From positions 1-64,000 of the forward strand of contig JAMXDE010000042.1 in NCBI GenBank assembly GCA_026770025.1: DNA of 64,000 nucleotides, given 5' to 3'. A model generated the notes under the pieces. It did not search any database and was not told the DNA's origin. It was given only the letters and a program-made list of their open reading frames with translations. Source of the DNA: Craspedostauros australis. Its lineage: Eukaryota; Bacillariophyta; Bacillariophyceae; Mastogloiales; Achnanthaceae. The number at the start of each line of letters is the position of its first letter. Within the stretch, counting starts at the first letter, position 1. The position numbers and the translations under genes were made by a program. Shown piece by piece: positions 19,791 to 29,800 of the stretch.

Positions 19791-20689
19791 TCGCTCCGGC
19801 CGAGGCGTTCACACCACACCACGTCGCATTCAGAAGACAGCATGCGCTGAACCAAGGAGAAGACCCGTGGAGCAGCACGAAGGCAAGGCTACGACGAACG
19901 TCGCCGTCATCATTGGCGTCCGCTCCGCAGCCAAGCATTCCTTGCAATGACGGTGCCATCGCAGTCTCCAGATCGGACGATGTCACATTCGATCTGCCGT
20001 ACAAGGTCTTCCGACCCATGTCCCTGTCCTCGCGCAAGGCGGCGCCCATCGTTCTGCTCTGCGACGGTGACGCATCGCTCGATGACTTGATGCCGTTCCT
20101 TCAGGCCATTCCGTATCGTTGCATCGTCGTTTGCAACGGGCTGGGCGGCGATGCTGTGGACAATAATGCGGTGTCCATCGCGTTGGCGTTGGAAGATCTG
20201 CAACGCGTGCTGAACAAAGCGGGCGTGCGTCGGTACCACCTGTACGGACAGGGCGTCGTGGGTGGAATCTTGGCCTTTGAATATCTCAAGCAGATCGCAC
20301 AACAAGATGACGATGACGTTTATGACGACGGCGACGACGAGGGATGCCTATCGGTGATTCTGTCGTCGACGCCAACGAACGTGCAGAAGATGCGGGAGGA
20401 AGGCATTTTATCTGCAGCAGCAACTGCATCTTGGAAGACCAGCGACGACGTCTCAAGCTACGTCGCAAGCCCACCGTCCGAGTCGGCCAAACGGATGCCC
20501 AGCTGCATGATCGTGCGGGGCGAGGATGACATCGTGACGCAGGGCTCCATCGAGGGATGGAAAGCGCTATTTTGCAAGAGCCGTTCGGTGCGTGAGAAGG
20601 TGCTGGTCGGTGATGGCCATCACGGTCTCGTGACGAATCCCTTGGTCTACGGTGATTGCGTCGACACATTCTTTGGCGAGTATGATTGA
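19748..20689 (+). CDS. Alpha/beta-hydrolase-like protein lacking the nucleophile serine, possible plastid presequence (copy A)
   Basis: 313 residues from the first ATG in frame (MVLLCGSLHGSS); the frame is open further upstream, without an ATG. The fold signature follows the proline-iminopeptidase/monoacylglycerol-lipase type: LCDGDASLDDLMPFLQAIPYRC as the oxyanion and strand region; HLYGQGVVGGILAFEYL where enzymes have GQSWGG; LSVILSSTP; RGEDDIV with the acid; GDGHHGL with the histidine. The usual nucleophile Ser is absent, so it is probably not a classical hydrolase. The N-terminus APAEAFTPHHVAFRRQ resembles the signal-peptide cleavage A-x-A-F of plastid proteins in diatoms. An Asp-rich loop (DDDDVYDDGDDEG) interrupts the fold. 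The original 5' end was lost at the S1/S2 junction. Confidence 0.7.
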   Translation: MVLLCGSLHGSSRLIAPAEAFTPHHVAFRRQHALNQGEDPWSSTKARLRRTSPSSLASAPQPSIPCNDGAIAVSRSDDVTFDLPYKVFRPMSLSSRKAAPIVLLCDGDASLDDLMPFLQAIPYRCIVVCNGLGGDAVDNNAVSIALALEDLQRVLNKAGVRRYHLYGQGVVGGILAFEYLKQIAQQDDDDVYDDGDDEGCLSVILSSTPTNVQKMREEGILSAAATASWKTSDDVSSYVASPPSESAKRMPSCMIVRGEDDIVTQGSIEGWKALFCKSRSVREKVLVGDGHHGLVTNPLVYGDCVDTFFGEYD

Positions 20690-20904
20690 TGCAGTGGAGG
20701 CACAGACTGCAGCAGCAAGCACCGATTATATTGTAATTATCTCTGGGTCATAAAGGGATACGAGTCGCATCTTGTCCATTATATCCGTGCTCCGGCGACT
20801 GCATCAAGTACAACAACGAACAACCATGTTGAGATAGGATAGGTTGCTCTACCCTAGTACGCACACGCAAGTACGCACACGCAAGACGAGACGAGAAGAG
20901 GCAC
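20690..20904. promoter_or_regulatory. Intergenic region before the HMG-box gene (copy A)
   Basis: About 215 bp with no ORF; contains a duplicated GTACGCACACGCAA. Copies B and C are shorter here because one tandem part is missing. Confidence 0.4.
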
Positions 20905-20934
20905 ATGCGCAACGACAATTCGCACGATTCCACA

Positions 20935-21999
20935 ATGGCCGACAGCAGCGCCTTGTTCGCGGAGCTGCTGTCCGATCCTGATGATCCCAACTTTTCTGCC
21001 ACGAAGGCCCTCGTGCGGCATCTGAGGCAGGAGGCCGATCTGTCGCAGCAAAAGGCCGAACGCCTCAACGAGCAGGCACGCATGCTGTCGGTGCAATTCG
21101 GTGTCACGCAGGCCGCGCAGGATCAGTACGGTGAGTCAGACAGGGTTGTGGCAAGCAAAGCTCTGTCTTTGCTACACATTGAAATTAGCGGTTGTCGTCT
21201 TGTCTCATTTGTTTGATCTCTCATCGTACCGCAAACTCCTTTATCACTCATCACCATTTGCAACAATGAAACAACCATGGTCAACGCGTGATGTGCGATG
21301 ATATCCACCCCAACATTCCGGACTGCAGCCATCGATCCAACCCAACTGCCACCCCTCGATGAGAATGGCGTTCCCAAATACAAGGGCAAGAAACGGGGTC
21401 GCAAACCCAAGGCCAGGAAGCACAAGATCAATCCCAATCGACGCAAGCGTCAACAAACGGCGTACACACTGTTCGTGCAGGAGACGTATCCAACAGTCAA
21501 GGCGCAGAATCCAGAATTGCCCAGCAATCAGCTGATTCGCATCGTCGCTGGACAATGGAAGACGGGAGTGGATGCCGAACAGAAGCAGGCATGGAAATTG
21601 CGCGCCTTGGCCATGCGGACGGACACGACCGCGGAGGAGCATGGTGCAGAAGGAATGGCTGCCATCGACATCGAAGTTGACGAGATGGCAGGTGATGGCA
21701 ACGGCAATGGTAACGCAAACGGCAACGACGACGTTGAGGAAGAGGAGCAGGAAGACGAAGGCAACGAAGGTGAGGAGATGGCGGATGCACGAATAGAAGA
21801 CGGCGCTGATCATTCTCATCATCAGAATCAGGAAAGCGCCGAGGACCATGATGCTGACGATCAGACCAATGACGGAGTATTGGTAGATCAGAATATGGGC
21901 GATGGTGATGATGATGGTCACGATGCTGACGAAGACGGTGAAGAGCAGGTGGAAGACGACGGCGGCGAAAAGTGGATATTAACATCTCCGGCTATGTAA
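20935..21999 (+). CDS. HMG-box protein with acidic C-terminus, one intron (copy A)
   Basis: Exons 20935-21130 and 21329-21999; the 198-nt intron has GTGAGT and CTGCAG borders and splices in phase 1 (…QDQY|AIDPTQLPPL). The product is 288 residues (298 if the upstream ATG at 20905 is used, which copies B and C lack). Residues 1-65 form a coiled-coil-like helix (VRHLRQEADLSQQKAERLNE). A Lys/Arg-rich hook (KGKKRGRKPKARK) precedes an HMG box (QQTAYTLFVQETYPTVKAQN … GQWKTGVDAEQKQAWKLRA). The last about 120 residues are acidic, with His runs. Known role of the family: non-sequence-specific DNA bending and chromatin binding. The nucleus is the expected location. Confidence 0.8.
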
Positions 22000-22781
22000 C
22001 CAACTAATGCATCGCAACCCAAAGCTACACAATGCTACGCACTCGCTCTCATCATCCTGGGATCTGCCGCCACAGTGTAAAAATGGCATGCATGATTGCG
22101 GTTTCCTTCGTGATACGGAGAGAATCAACTGGATATGTGGTTCTGAGCAGTTTAGGTTTCATGGGGCTTATGCAACGCTCTGACTCTTCTCGTACTTGTA
22201 TGACGTGCGTTGAATCAGACATGCAATTTGTGCAATACAAATGGGATGGATCAGCCCAAATGCGCGTCACTGGCCGACGAAGGCTGCTCGATGACGGCTT
22301 GTCTCACCTTACCTCTTGGAAATATGAATCAGCCAAGGGACATCGACGGCACCACTCGATCACTTGCTACGCGTGCTGGAGATGGTTGACACCACACTCG
22401 ACGAACCAATTGCTCTGAGCGCAACGTCGTATCGGCACAGCCTGGATGCAGCTGCAAAATCTTTGCCAGCATTGCGTCGCAATGATCCCATCGATGGCAC
22501 CGTGATTAATTTGAGGATGGGAGACTTGTTGTTATGATTGCTTTGCGTTGACGCGTTGTCGCGGCATGCTGGAGACGGCTGCCAACAACATGATGGTCTG
22601 TCACGCAGACGATGATGATGATGATGTCGGCTGGTCGGTCAAGTGGTAAGTCTGTTGGCACCCCCTGCTTGGTCGTTGGCGAGTCTTGATGGACGTGCCG
22701 AGCGAGCAGATCACTTCGAGCAATCATCTCAGTTGGCTCAGCTCCAAACCAACACCAACATCGACGTCATCGACGTCACCA
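22000..22781 (+). other. Possible additional exons or gene remnant (copy A)
   Basis: After the HMG gene the plus strand holds one coding-like stretch near 22345-22540 (LLRVLEMVDTTLDEPIALSA, then SYRHSLDAAAKSLPALRRND) and another at 22568-22647 (MLETAANNMMVCHADDDDDD, ending at a GTAAGT donor). These may be exons of a separate small gene or of an alternative HMG transcript. In B and C the first is shifted by one base, so it is probably decaying. No domain recognised. Confidence 0.3.
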
Positions 22782-24320
22782 TCATGCCGACGAGGACAAG
22801 CACATCTGCCGCGGACTTGACAGTTGACACAGACGGAACATCTTCTTGAAGATGTTGCCCGTGCCAGCCACATGCGAGAAGCTGCGGTGCTGCCGGAACA
22901 GTTCCAGCGTGGAATTTGTGATGGAAATCAACTCCTGCGGGCTGACGAAGGGTCCATGTCGGATGTTGGGACGATCAAAGCAGCAGCTGCTCGACATGAG
23001 ATCCGGCACGTCATGCACCACGCGCTTGCCACCCAAGTCTGCGTCGTTGTACCTCTTCCTGTGCGTCTCCAAAGTCACCTGCGACACATCCGACGCAATC
23101 GAAATGGGTTGGCCACGATGCGGAATGATGACGGACGAAGAGAATCGACCAGTAGGTGCTGGCTGCAGTGCATGCCGCACCAAGTAGTGCACGTCGCGCA
23201 TGTGAGGCAGCTCGTCGGCCTCGGTGTAGTAGACGAAATCAAATTCATCCTGGCTGTACACATTCTGCCGCAGCAGCTCCTTTGCCGTGACCGATGTGCC
23301 GTACGTCAAGCGATCGAACGACCGCAGATCCTTGATGAGCTGCACGTCGTACAGATACCGATTGAGACCGCTGTTTTGCGCGACGTAGGCGTAGCCGGAT
23401 GGATCTCCCACGAATACGACAACATTTGGGAACACGGCCGTCACCGTCTTGACCGTGATGTGGAGGAACAGCTGGCTGCGTTGCTATTCCGGGCCGTCGA
23501 GCTTGACCGCGTAGTACGCTATGATCGCCAAGATGTGTCCGTTGCGTTGCTTCGAGGCGTTGTTGTAGAAGTCGTTGCGCTCGTAGTCACCCTGCATGCC
23601 TTCCAACAGCTGGATCGTATCGCCCAGCAGCTCCGCGCTCCTGCCTGTGATCTTTTCGTAGTACGACAGATGATGCACGAAGAAATCGAACATGTCGACG
23701 GCTTACAGATTCCAGCTTCTCGCGCTCATTGCGAAGTGACCATACTCTAGGTTTATGTTCTCCGCTTCGTGAAGATGCTGCAGGCTGATGCGGCCGTTGC
23801 TGAGCAAGCGGTTGACGGTGACGAGCCACGCGGCCGAATAGCCATCGCTGGGCTGTTCTCGCGTCATGCCAGCAAACCGTTGCGTGCTGTCGTCCGCTGT
23901 GGATGACGCAACAGGAAACGTTCTCATGTCGACGATCCCGTCTTCGTTGTCTTCGTATGACACCCCACGACCCTGCAGCAGATCATCCCTGCTGCACCCT
24001 GCCATGAACCGCTGCGGTCTGTGGCCTGTCGAGAAGTCGTGGATCGCGTCGAACGGTGGCATCTTCAGCACGCCCGACAGTCCTGACTGAGTGGCTTCCG
24101 GCCATTGGGAGCATGTGGCTGTGGCTGTGGCTGCGTTACCATCCCCCTTGAACGATGTGATGACATCAGGGACATCGAAGAGGTTGGATATGAAGCGGAG
24201 CGATGAGATCTGCGCAAGGCTGAGGAAGATGGCGATGGCAAGGACCGTCCGAAGGATCGGACTGACCGACCAAGGGGTCGATGATGCTGATGCTGATACG
24301 ACTACTGGTGACCTCCTCAT
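22782..24320 (-). pseudogene. Type II membrane glycosyltransferase-like gene with two in-frame stops (copy A)
   Basis: The frame starts at ATG 24320 (MRRSPVVVSASASS). A signal anchor follows at residues about 19-42 (PILRTVLAIAIFLSLAQI). Downstream are a stem and a catalytic-looking region with KTVTAVFPNVVVFVGD, FDFVYYTEADELPHMRDVHY, and FSSSVIIPHRGQPISI. The YTEADE motif resembles the acidic metal-binding site of Golgi glycosyltransferases; exact family is not certain. The single frame is interrupted by TAA at 23703-23705 and TAG near 23487, with no frame change. The TAA lies inside GTAAGC and could be removed by a 66-nt in-frame intron; no similar solution was found for the TAG. Confidence 0.6.
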
Positions 24321-25345
24321 GTTGGCATCGTCGTATCCGCGCACGCTCTTTCAGCAGTCCAGAGAGGTCTAATCACAGGCTTGTGACTGCATGTCTGTTC
24401 CGATGTGTTGCCTTGTTTGGCGCCAATTTTCGGAGACTCATTTTGTTGACTTTCGTTTGGTTTCTTTGTCGATGAGACGGCTGAAGGTGAGCCTGGTCGT
24501 TATCGGGGTGAGATACACAGCAAATCAAATACATCATACCACTTTCTTCGGAAATCGTTCTCTTCGTCACCGACATCGTCGCAGAGCACATGTTGGGAGG
24601 ATCATCGACGCAACGCTCAGAAGGAGCCTTTGGAGGTCGCTGGTGGACACGATTAGAGTGTACAGTAAAGAGGTGTATTCGCATGGCATTGCCCTCCGAC
24701 CTCCCTCTTCCGCTACCCGTACTGGACCCATCGCCTTCTGAGGGTGCGACCTAGCATGCGATCATAGGAGGGGATGTGTCTGCCTTGGCTTCTGTTTCTC
24801 TGTTTGCATCGAAGACTCATGCCTCGATGTGTCGTCGGTAGTCCGCGCTCTGTCCATCACGCCTTCCGAGGGTGCGACCTTGCATGCGATCATAGGAGCG
24901 GATGAGTACCACCTTCTTGGCTATTCCGTTTGTGTGCGTGATAGTAAAGAACATCCGCGAAGCTAGAAGGCTGATTGCAGGCACGCGCGGCAGACATCAT
25001 CGAAAAAATAATATGTGCGGAACAAGTACATCCGGGTGCTGCGAGCAAGATACTCAACAGATACGAACACGTGGCAACGTCCAACCAACAGCTTTTCATG
25101 TTGGACTTTGGCGGCGCTGGTGCGTCCAACCTTCCAGCAACGGGGAGAAGCACGAGCCATCACAAACGGCCATGTTGTGTGCAACAGAAAAACAAAGAGA
25201 GAGAGAGAGGACGTGGTTGCTGTTCCAAACAACAAAGCGAGAGCATGTCAACAACAACAACGAAGCCCGAGACGAAACAACATCAAATCAACTCCCAATC
25301 CAGCCATTGATCACTCCGCCAAACAATTTGCATACTCCATCAAGC
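24321..25345. promoter_or_regulatory. Divergent region between the glycosyltransferase-like and LRR genes (copy A)
   Basis: About 1 kb shared by two divergent genes. Contains a direct repeat of GGGTGCGACC/GCATGCGATCATAGGAG at about 24742 and 24876. The LRR frame is open from an ATG at 24902, but this extension is Arg/Gln/Asn-rich, includes a GAGAGA tract, and lacks family features, so it is more likely 5' UTR. Confidence 0.4.
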
Positions 25346-27832
25346 ATGAGTGCCGATGAAGAATTCCCAGAAGTGGAAGGCAATGTCTTCTCTACCCGTC
25401 TCCGCGTCGCGGACGGCGAAGATTCGCAAGAAACGCAACAACAGAACCGGCGATGGCGATGCTTCATCTTTTTGGCTGTCGTTTGTGGTCTCGGTATAGT
25501 GGCAGCTGTGGCAGCTGTGGTAGCTGACGTTGCCACAAGCAACAGAACAGGTGGTGGAACTGATGATACTGGTGCACCATCCAAAGCCAAAGTGACACCT
25601 TCGCCGACGCCCATGTTGAGCTCTCAACCGTCTTGGATCGCAACAACGCCATTGCCGTCATCGATGCCCTCGTCCACACCAAGTTCGAATCTGACTGCAT
25701 CTCCGACGTCAGCACCGACTGGCACACCATCCAAGGCTGAAGTGACACCTTCACCAACGCCCATGTTGAGCTCTCAGCCATCTGGGACCCCAATGGCACC
25801 ATTGCCGTCATCGATGCCCTCATCCACACAAAGTTCGAATCCGACTTCAGATCCAACTTACACCTTTGATCAATCGAATGCTTTCTTCACCATTTGGGAG
25901 GTGCTCGCGCCTGTACTCCAAGAAGAGCCTACCTTCGTCGATACAACCATACTCGCCAGCCCAACCAGCACTGCACACCAGACGTTGAACTGGATGGCAA
26001 ACAGCAACCACCCAGATCTCACATCATTGATCGCGGAAGATGCACAAGCCAATGCCACGCAGCTATTGGAGTACTATGCAGTGGTGAGCATGTACTACTC
26101 ACTCAATGGAGCCAATTGGAACGACAAGATGGGCTTTCTATCAGATGCTGACGTATGTGACTGGCACTCTTCCTCTGGTGGTGTGACATGCGTTGATGGG
26201 CATGTGGTAGAAGTAGCTTTGGGTGACGAAGGCATGCGGGGCACGCTTGATCCAGCCCTGCATCATCTCTCACACCTTGAGCAATGGTCAATGGAAATGA
26301 CTTCCAGGACTCGCGGACAGATCGATGGTATCATCTTCAGTCACATTGCCATGTTGAGTATGCTATCAGAGCTAACTCTAGTGTACATGGAACTGGAAGG
26401 TGCGTTTCCGTCAGAATTGTATCAACTTCCACAATTGACACATCTGGACCTGTCTTTCAACAACTTCGCTGGACCACTTCCATCTAAAATTGGCCAACTG
26501 ACAGCGATCGCTGATCTTCGTCTAGGACGGACCAAATTCACTGGACAATTTCCATCCGAGATTGGTCAACTGACAGCGCTCACCTATCTTGATCTGGCAG
26601 GTGCTGACTTCACTGGACAGCTTCCATCCCAGATTGGTCAACTGGTAGCACTCACAATGCTTGAGCTGAGTTACACCCGCTTCACTGGACAGGTTCCATC
26701 TGAGATTGGTCAACTGACAGCGCTCACCTATCTTGATCTATTATGGACTGACTTCACTGGGCAGCTTCCATCCGAGATTGGGCAGCTGACAGCGCTCGCC
26801 TCTCTTGATCTAAAACGGACCGACTTCACTGGGCAGCTTCCATCCAAGATTGGTCAATTGACAGCGCTCATCTTTTTCAACGTGGATTTCACCGACTTCA
26901 CTGGACAGCTTCCATCCGAGATTGGTCAGCTGACAGCTCTCATCTGGCTTGGTCTGGATTCCACTGACTTCACTGGGCAGCTTCCATCCGAGATTGGTCA
27001 ACTGACAGCGCTCACCTATCTTGATCTGGGATTGACTGACTTCACTGGACAGCTTCCATCCGAGATTGGTCAACTGACAGCACTCACCTATCTTGATCTG
27101 GGACGGGTCGACTTCACTGGACAGGCTCCATCCGAGATTGGTCAGCTGACAGCATTGGGACATCTTGATCTGAACCAGGTACACTTCACTGAGCGGCTTC
27201 CATCTGAGATTGGTCAACTGACAGCACTGAAACGTCTTTACCTGGATTCCACCGACTTCACTGGACAGCTTCCATCCGAGATTGCTCAACTGACAGCGCT
27301 CACCTATCTTCGTCTGGGATCTACTGACTTCACTGGGCAGCTTCCATCCAAGATTGATCAACTGACAGCACTCACATTTCTTGATCTGGGATCTACTGAC
27401 TTCACTGGGCAGCTTCCATCCAAGATTGATCAACTGACAGCGCTCACATTTCTTGTTCTAGAAGAGACCAAGTTCACTGGACCACTTCCATCTGAGATTG
27501 GTCAACTGGCAGCGCTCAACTATTTTACCCTGGGATATACCGGCTTCACTGGGTGTCTTCCATCTGAGATTGGTCAGCTGACAGCATTGGGAAGTCTTAG
27601 CCTGGCATGGGCACACTTCACTGGGCGGCTTCCATCCGAGATTGGTCAACTGACAGCTCTCACCTCTCTTGATCTGAGATATACCAACTTCACTGGGCAG
27701 CTTCCATCTGAGATGGGTCAACTGACAGCACTCGGCTTTCTTGCTCTGGAAGGGACCAATTTCACTAGACCACCTCCAACTCAGGTTGGCCTCCTCACAT
27801 CATTGGAAATAGCCAGGATTCCTGGAATCTAA
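25346..27832 (+). CDS. Membrane-anchored leucine-rich-repeat protein, 20 LRRs (copy A)
   Basis: 828 residues from MSADEEFPEVEGN (an upstream in-frame ATG at 24902 would add 148). Layout: short cytosolic N-terminus; one membrane helix (residues about 39-63); a Pro/Ser/Thr stalk made of two about 47-residue repeats (PSPTPMLSSQPS); a conserved domain (AFFTIWEVLAP … YYSLNGANWNDKMGFLSDADVCDW … GVTC) typical of plant-type and diatom LRR proteins; then 20 repeats of 24 residues (FTGQLPSEIGQLTALTYLDL). It ends with the cap SLEIARIPGI. There is no kinase. Expected role: cell-surface recognition or adhesion. The DNA repeat is 72 bp, so the repeat number can change by slippage. Confidence 0.85.
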   Translation: MSADEEFPEVEGNVFSTRLRVADGEDSQETQQQNRRWRCFIFLAVVCGLGIVAAVAAVVADVATSNRTGGGTDDTGAPSKAKVTPSPTPMLSSQPSWIATTPLPSSMPSSTPSSNLTASPTSAPTGTPSKAEVTPSPTPMLSSQPSGTPMAPLPSSMPSSTQSSNPTSDPTYTFDQSNAFFTIWEVLAPVLQEEPTFVDTTILASPTSTAHQTLNWMANSNHPDLTSLIAEDAQANATQLLEYYAVVSMYYSLNGANWNDKMGFLSDADVCDWHSSSGGVTCVDGHVVEVALGDEGMRGTLDPALHHLSHLEQWSMEMTSRTRGQIDGIIFSHIAMLSMLSELTLVYMELEGAFPSELYQLPQLTHLDLSFNNFAGPLPSKIGQLTAIADLRLGRTKFTGQFPSEIGQLTALTYLDLAGADFTGQLPSQIGQLVALTMLELSYTRFTGQVPSEIGQLTALTYLDLLWTDFTGQLPSEIGQLTALASLDLKRTDFTGQLPSKIGQLTALIFFNVDFTDFTGQLPSEIGQLTALIWLGLDSTDFTGQLPSEIGQLTALTYLDLGLTDFTGQLPSEIGQLTALTYLDLGRVDFTGQAPSEIGQLTALGHLDLNQVHFTERLPSEIGQLTALKRLYLDSTDFTGQLPSEIAQLTALTYLRLGSTDFTGQLPSKIDQLTALTFLDLGSTDFTGQLPSKIDQLTALTFLVLEETKFTGPLPSEIGQLAALNYFTLGYTGFTGCLPSEIGQLTALGSLSLAWAHFTGRLPSEIGQLTALTSLDLRYTNFTGQLPSEMGQLTALGFLALEGTNFTRPPPTQVGLLTSLEIARIPGI

Positions 27833-28690
27833 CTCGCTCCAATTTTCCCAGCACAACTGGCCAAGCGTATGGACTGTTTAGGGTTAATTGGAAATGATGC
27901 ACTGTTGAGATGTAGCATCAAGAGCAGTAACCAAAGTCAGTGGCCTTCTTGTTTGAGACTGAGCACTGAACTAGTTGATTTGAACAAGACTCATCACCCA
28001 CAAACCGTGACAGCTGGTATTAGCGCAACGCTAAATCTCTAACAATAGCGACACCCGTCAACCAATCAGAAATCTCCACTTTTCTTCCTTTTTCCGTTCC
28101 GAACGGAAATTTTGGTCGAAAATCCGTTGTGTCAAATTTGTGTCACATTTCGCGTCGCAAGAACCGTTTTCCCGTCAATCACAGATTTCGGATGTCGCGG
28201 AAATGAATTTCTTGCCAAGATGAACCTCTCTGCCCAATCAGGACAGACTTCGGTCTTGGGTGCGACACGTGCGAATCTTGCCATGACCTTCTCAAGTGAA
28301 TACGATCAATCGTGTGATCGTACTACTAGCAACATCGTGAGAAGACGTAATTCACAACACGGGGTATCGCGGTGTTTTGTTCATTGACTTTTGCAAATCT
28401 TCTTCACGCAGTAACACGCACATTTGTCGTGTTTTCTCCGTGTTAATTTCATCTGCAATTGCATGAGATCATGTCATGCCTCTCTCATGCTCACAGTTCT
28501 CAAGAAATCATCTTGTGAGCTTGCCCGCATTCTACTACTCATACGAATAATACTCAATAACAACACTCATCCTCACCCCAACAACGATCTGATCACTCTA
28601 CGTTTCGGTGCGGAATCCCATCCCTGATTTCATTCTAACAGCTGGTATTGTCCATTCTTTCGAATCATTCTGACAGGCTTGGGTGCTCAG
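27833..28690. other. Region after LRR gene A with a 616-bp insertion
   Basis: The first 180 bp are shared with B and C. Then ACAGCTGGTATT occurs at 28010-28021 and again at 28638-28649, bracketing a unique insertion that B and C lack. The only ORF (28112-28387, 91 codons) has no family resemblance. Confidence 0.6.
28022..28649. mobile_element. Small insertion with 12-bp direct-repeat flanks
   Basis: The 12-bp duplication ACAGCTGGTATT marks target-site duplication. Its left edge carries a perfect hairpin TTAGCGCAACGCTAA (28020-28034). There are no matching inverted termini and no poly-A tail at the right edge, so the class (MITE, truncated retroelement, other) is undecided. Confidence 0.5.
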
Positions 28691-28790
28691 GATGCGAAGG
28701 GAATACTCCCAGGCACACAGATGACAGTCTTCTATTGATTTGCTGTAGATGGTGTATTGCTGATACACCCCTTGTTGTGAACCAGATTTG

Positions 28791-29174
28791 TGTTGGCAAG
28801 TTCCTCTCACAGATACTCTTGCGACTGCTGACAATGGTGATGGTGGTGGTTATGATTCTGTTTGCTATTTCATTGTGATGTTTTTCCAATGGTTCTTGGA
28901 GTCTCCTGATGCTCTTGGTATCTCCTGACTATGACTCAGCACACAAGATGCTCTCTCACTATTTCTTGTATTCTCTCTCTATATATCCCTATCTCTCTTG
29001 CATGTTGGTACTACGTGATACTCTGTATTCGATACATACTCTGTTGTCTCATTCTCTATTGATCTAACACTCCTTGTGTAGTCTCCAATGTCTCAATTGA
29101 ACTCCTTGTTGCATATCCACAATCATGATGGTGCTCTGGTCATAGAATCTTTGCCTTCCTGTTCTGATGTGGAG
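28791..29174. repeat. Truncated type B LTR
   Basis: Matches the first half of 4815-5574 and stops at GATGTGGAG, where unrelated DNA begins. Confidence 0.8.
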
Positions 29175-29800
29175 TGATAGAACGATATAGGAAACAAGGG
29201 TAACTTACTGAACGCCGAAGGGTGATCAAGCCAAGGTAGGACAGTAGGTTGATGCGTTTGTGTGTGTGAGTGTGTGTCTTAGTCTTAAAGCTGTAACTAA
29301 TCCAAACTAGACTTTTGAAAGGATTGTGAGCAGTTGATGAGCAGCATCCATTATAGTTGGATCTGCAAAATCTCTATTACTAGTGGTATCGTGGAGCATT
29401 GAGTCTCCCATGTGCAATCATCGCGGTGTTGATGTTGCCATTCGAGAGAGGAGATGTAAATTTTGTGATGGCCGGAGAGAGAGAGAGTTTGGTGTTCACT
29501 CTCTTCCGGTCGCTTTTGGGGAATGATGTTCATTCAACGGTCTGGTACGTTTGTCCATCCAGGACAACCCACACCACTTATTAGTGGTGTGGGATGGCAC
29601 GATCGCTCAATCCCCAATTTGGTCAGACGAGCGATTTCGTCCTAAGTCGAGCATGATTTGTGGGGAGGGACCCTGTGGGACCCCATCCCACCGACATCGA
29701 CTCATGCTTCAATCTCGCTCAAACATTCTGAGCAGTCAGACAGTTGACTAACTCAACTAAATCTTAACATGACTAATGGGAATACTAGTTTGAGCTAATA
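29175..29800. mobile_element. Insertion of unknown class replacing half of an LTR
   Basis: Starts TGATAGAACGATATAGG and ends TTGAGCTAATA. Contains an 11-bp-arm hairpin (29568-29593) and a GAGAGAGA tract. The TG start suggests an LTR of another family, but no matching CA end was found, so the class is undecided. Its second half (from 29434) reappears in unit C directly after an LTR. Confidence 0.4.
29568..29593. repeat. Perfect hairpin CCCACACCACT / AGTGGTGTGGG
   Basis: 11-bp arms around a TATT loop. It is repeated unchanged in unit C near 52254-52279. Confidence 0.75.

Noticed and set aside
22824-23750. 308-aa plus-strand ORF (also at 45922-46848)
   Set aside because: Antisense of the glycosyltransferase-like gene; in copy B it is shorter (201 aa), and it lacks any motif.
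22782-24320. Stop-codon reassignment to explain the in-frame stops
   Set aside because: Other genes in the window end normally with TAA, TAG or TGA, so the standard code applies.
24902-25345. 148-residue N-terminal extension of the LRR protein
   Set aside because: Low-complexity Arg/Gln/Asn sequence with a GA tract, absent from the unit B paralogue; treated as 5' UTR, though the ATG at 24902 cannot be excluded.
26810-27721. Repeated minus-strand ORFs with QLTNLGWKLSSEV units
   Set aside because: They are the antisense of the 72-bp LRR repeats; the regularity is inherited from the sense strand.
26460-27800. Regular 72-bp repeats suggesting a CRISPR or satellite array
   Set aside because: The repeats are in frame inside an LRR gene and have no unique spacers; the genome is eukaryotic.
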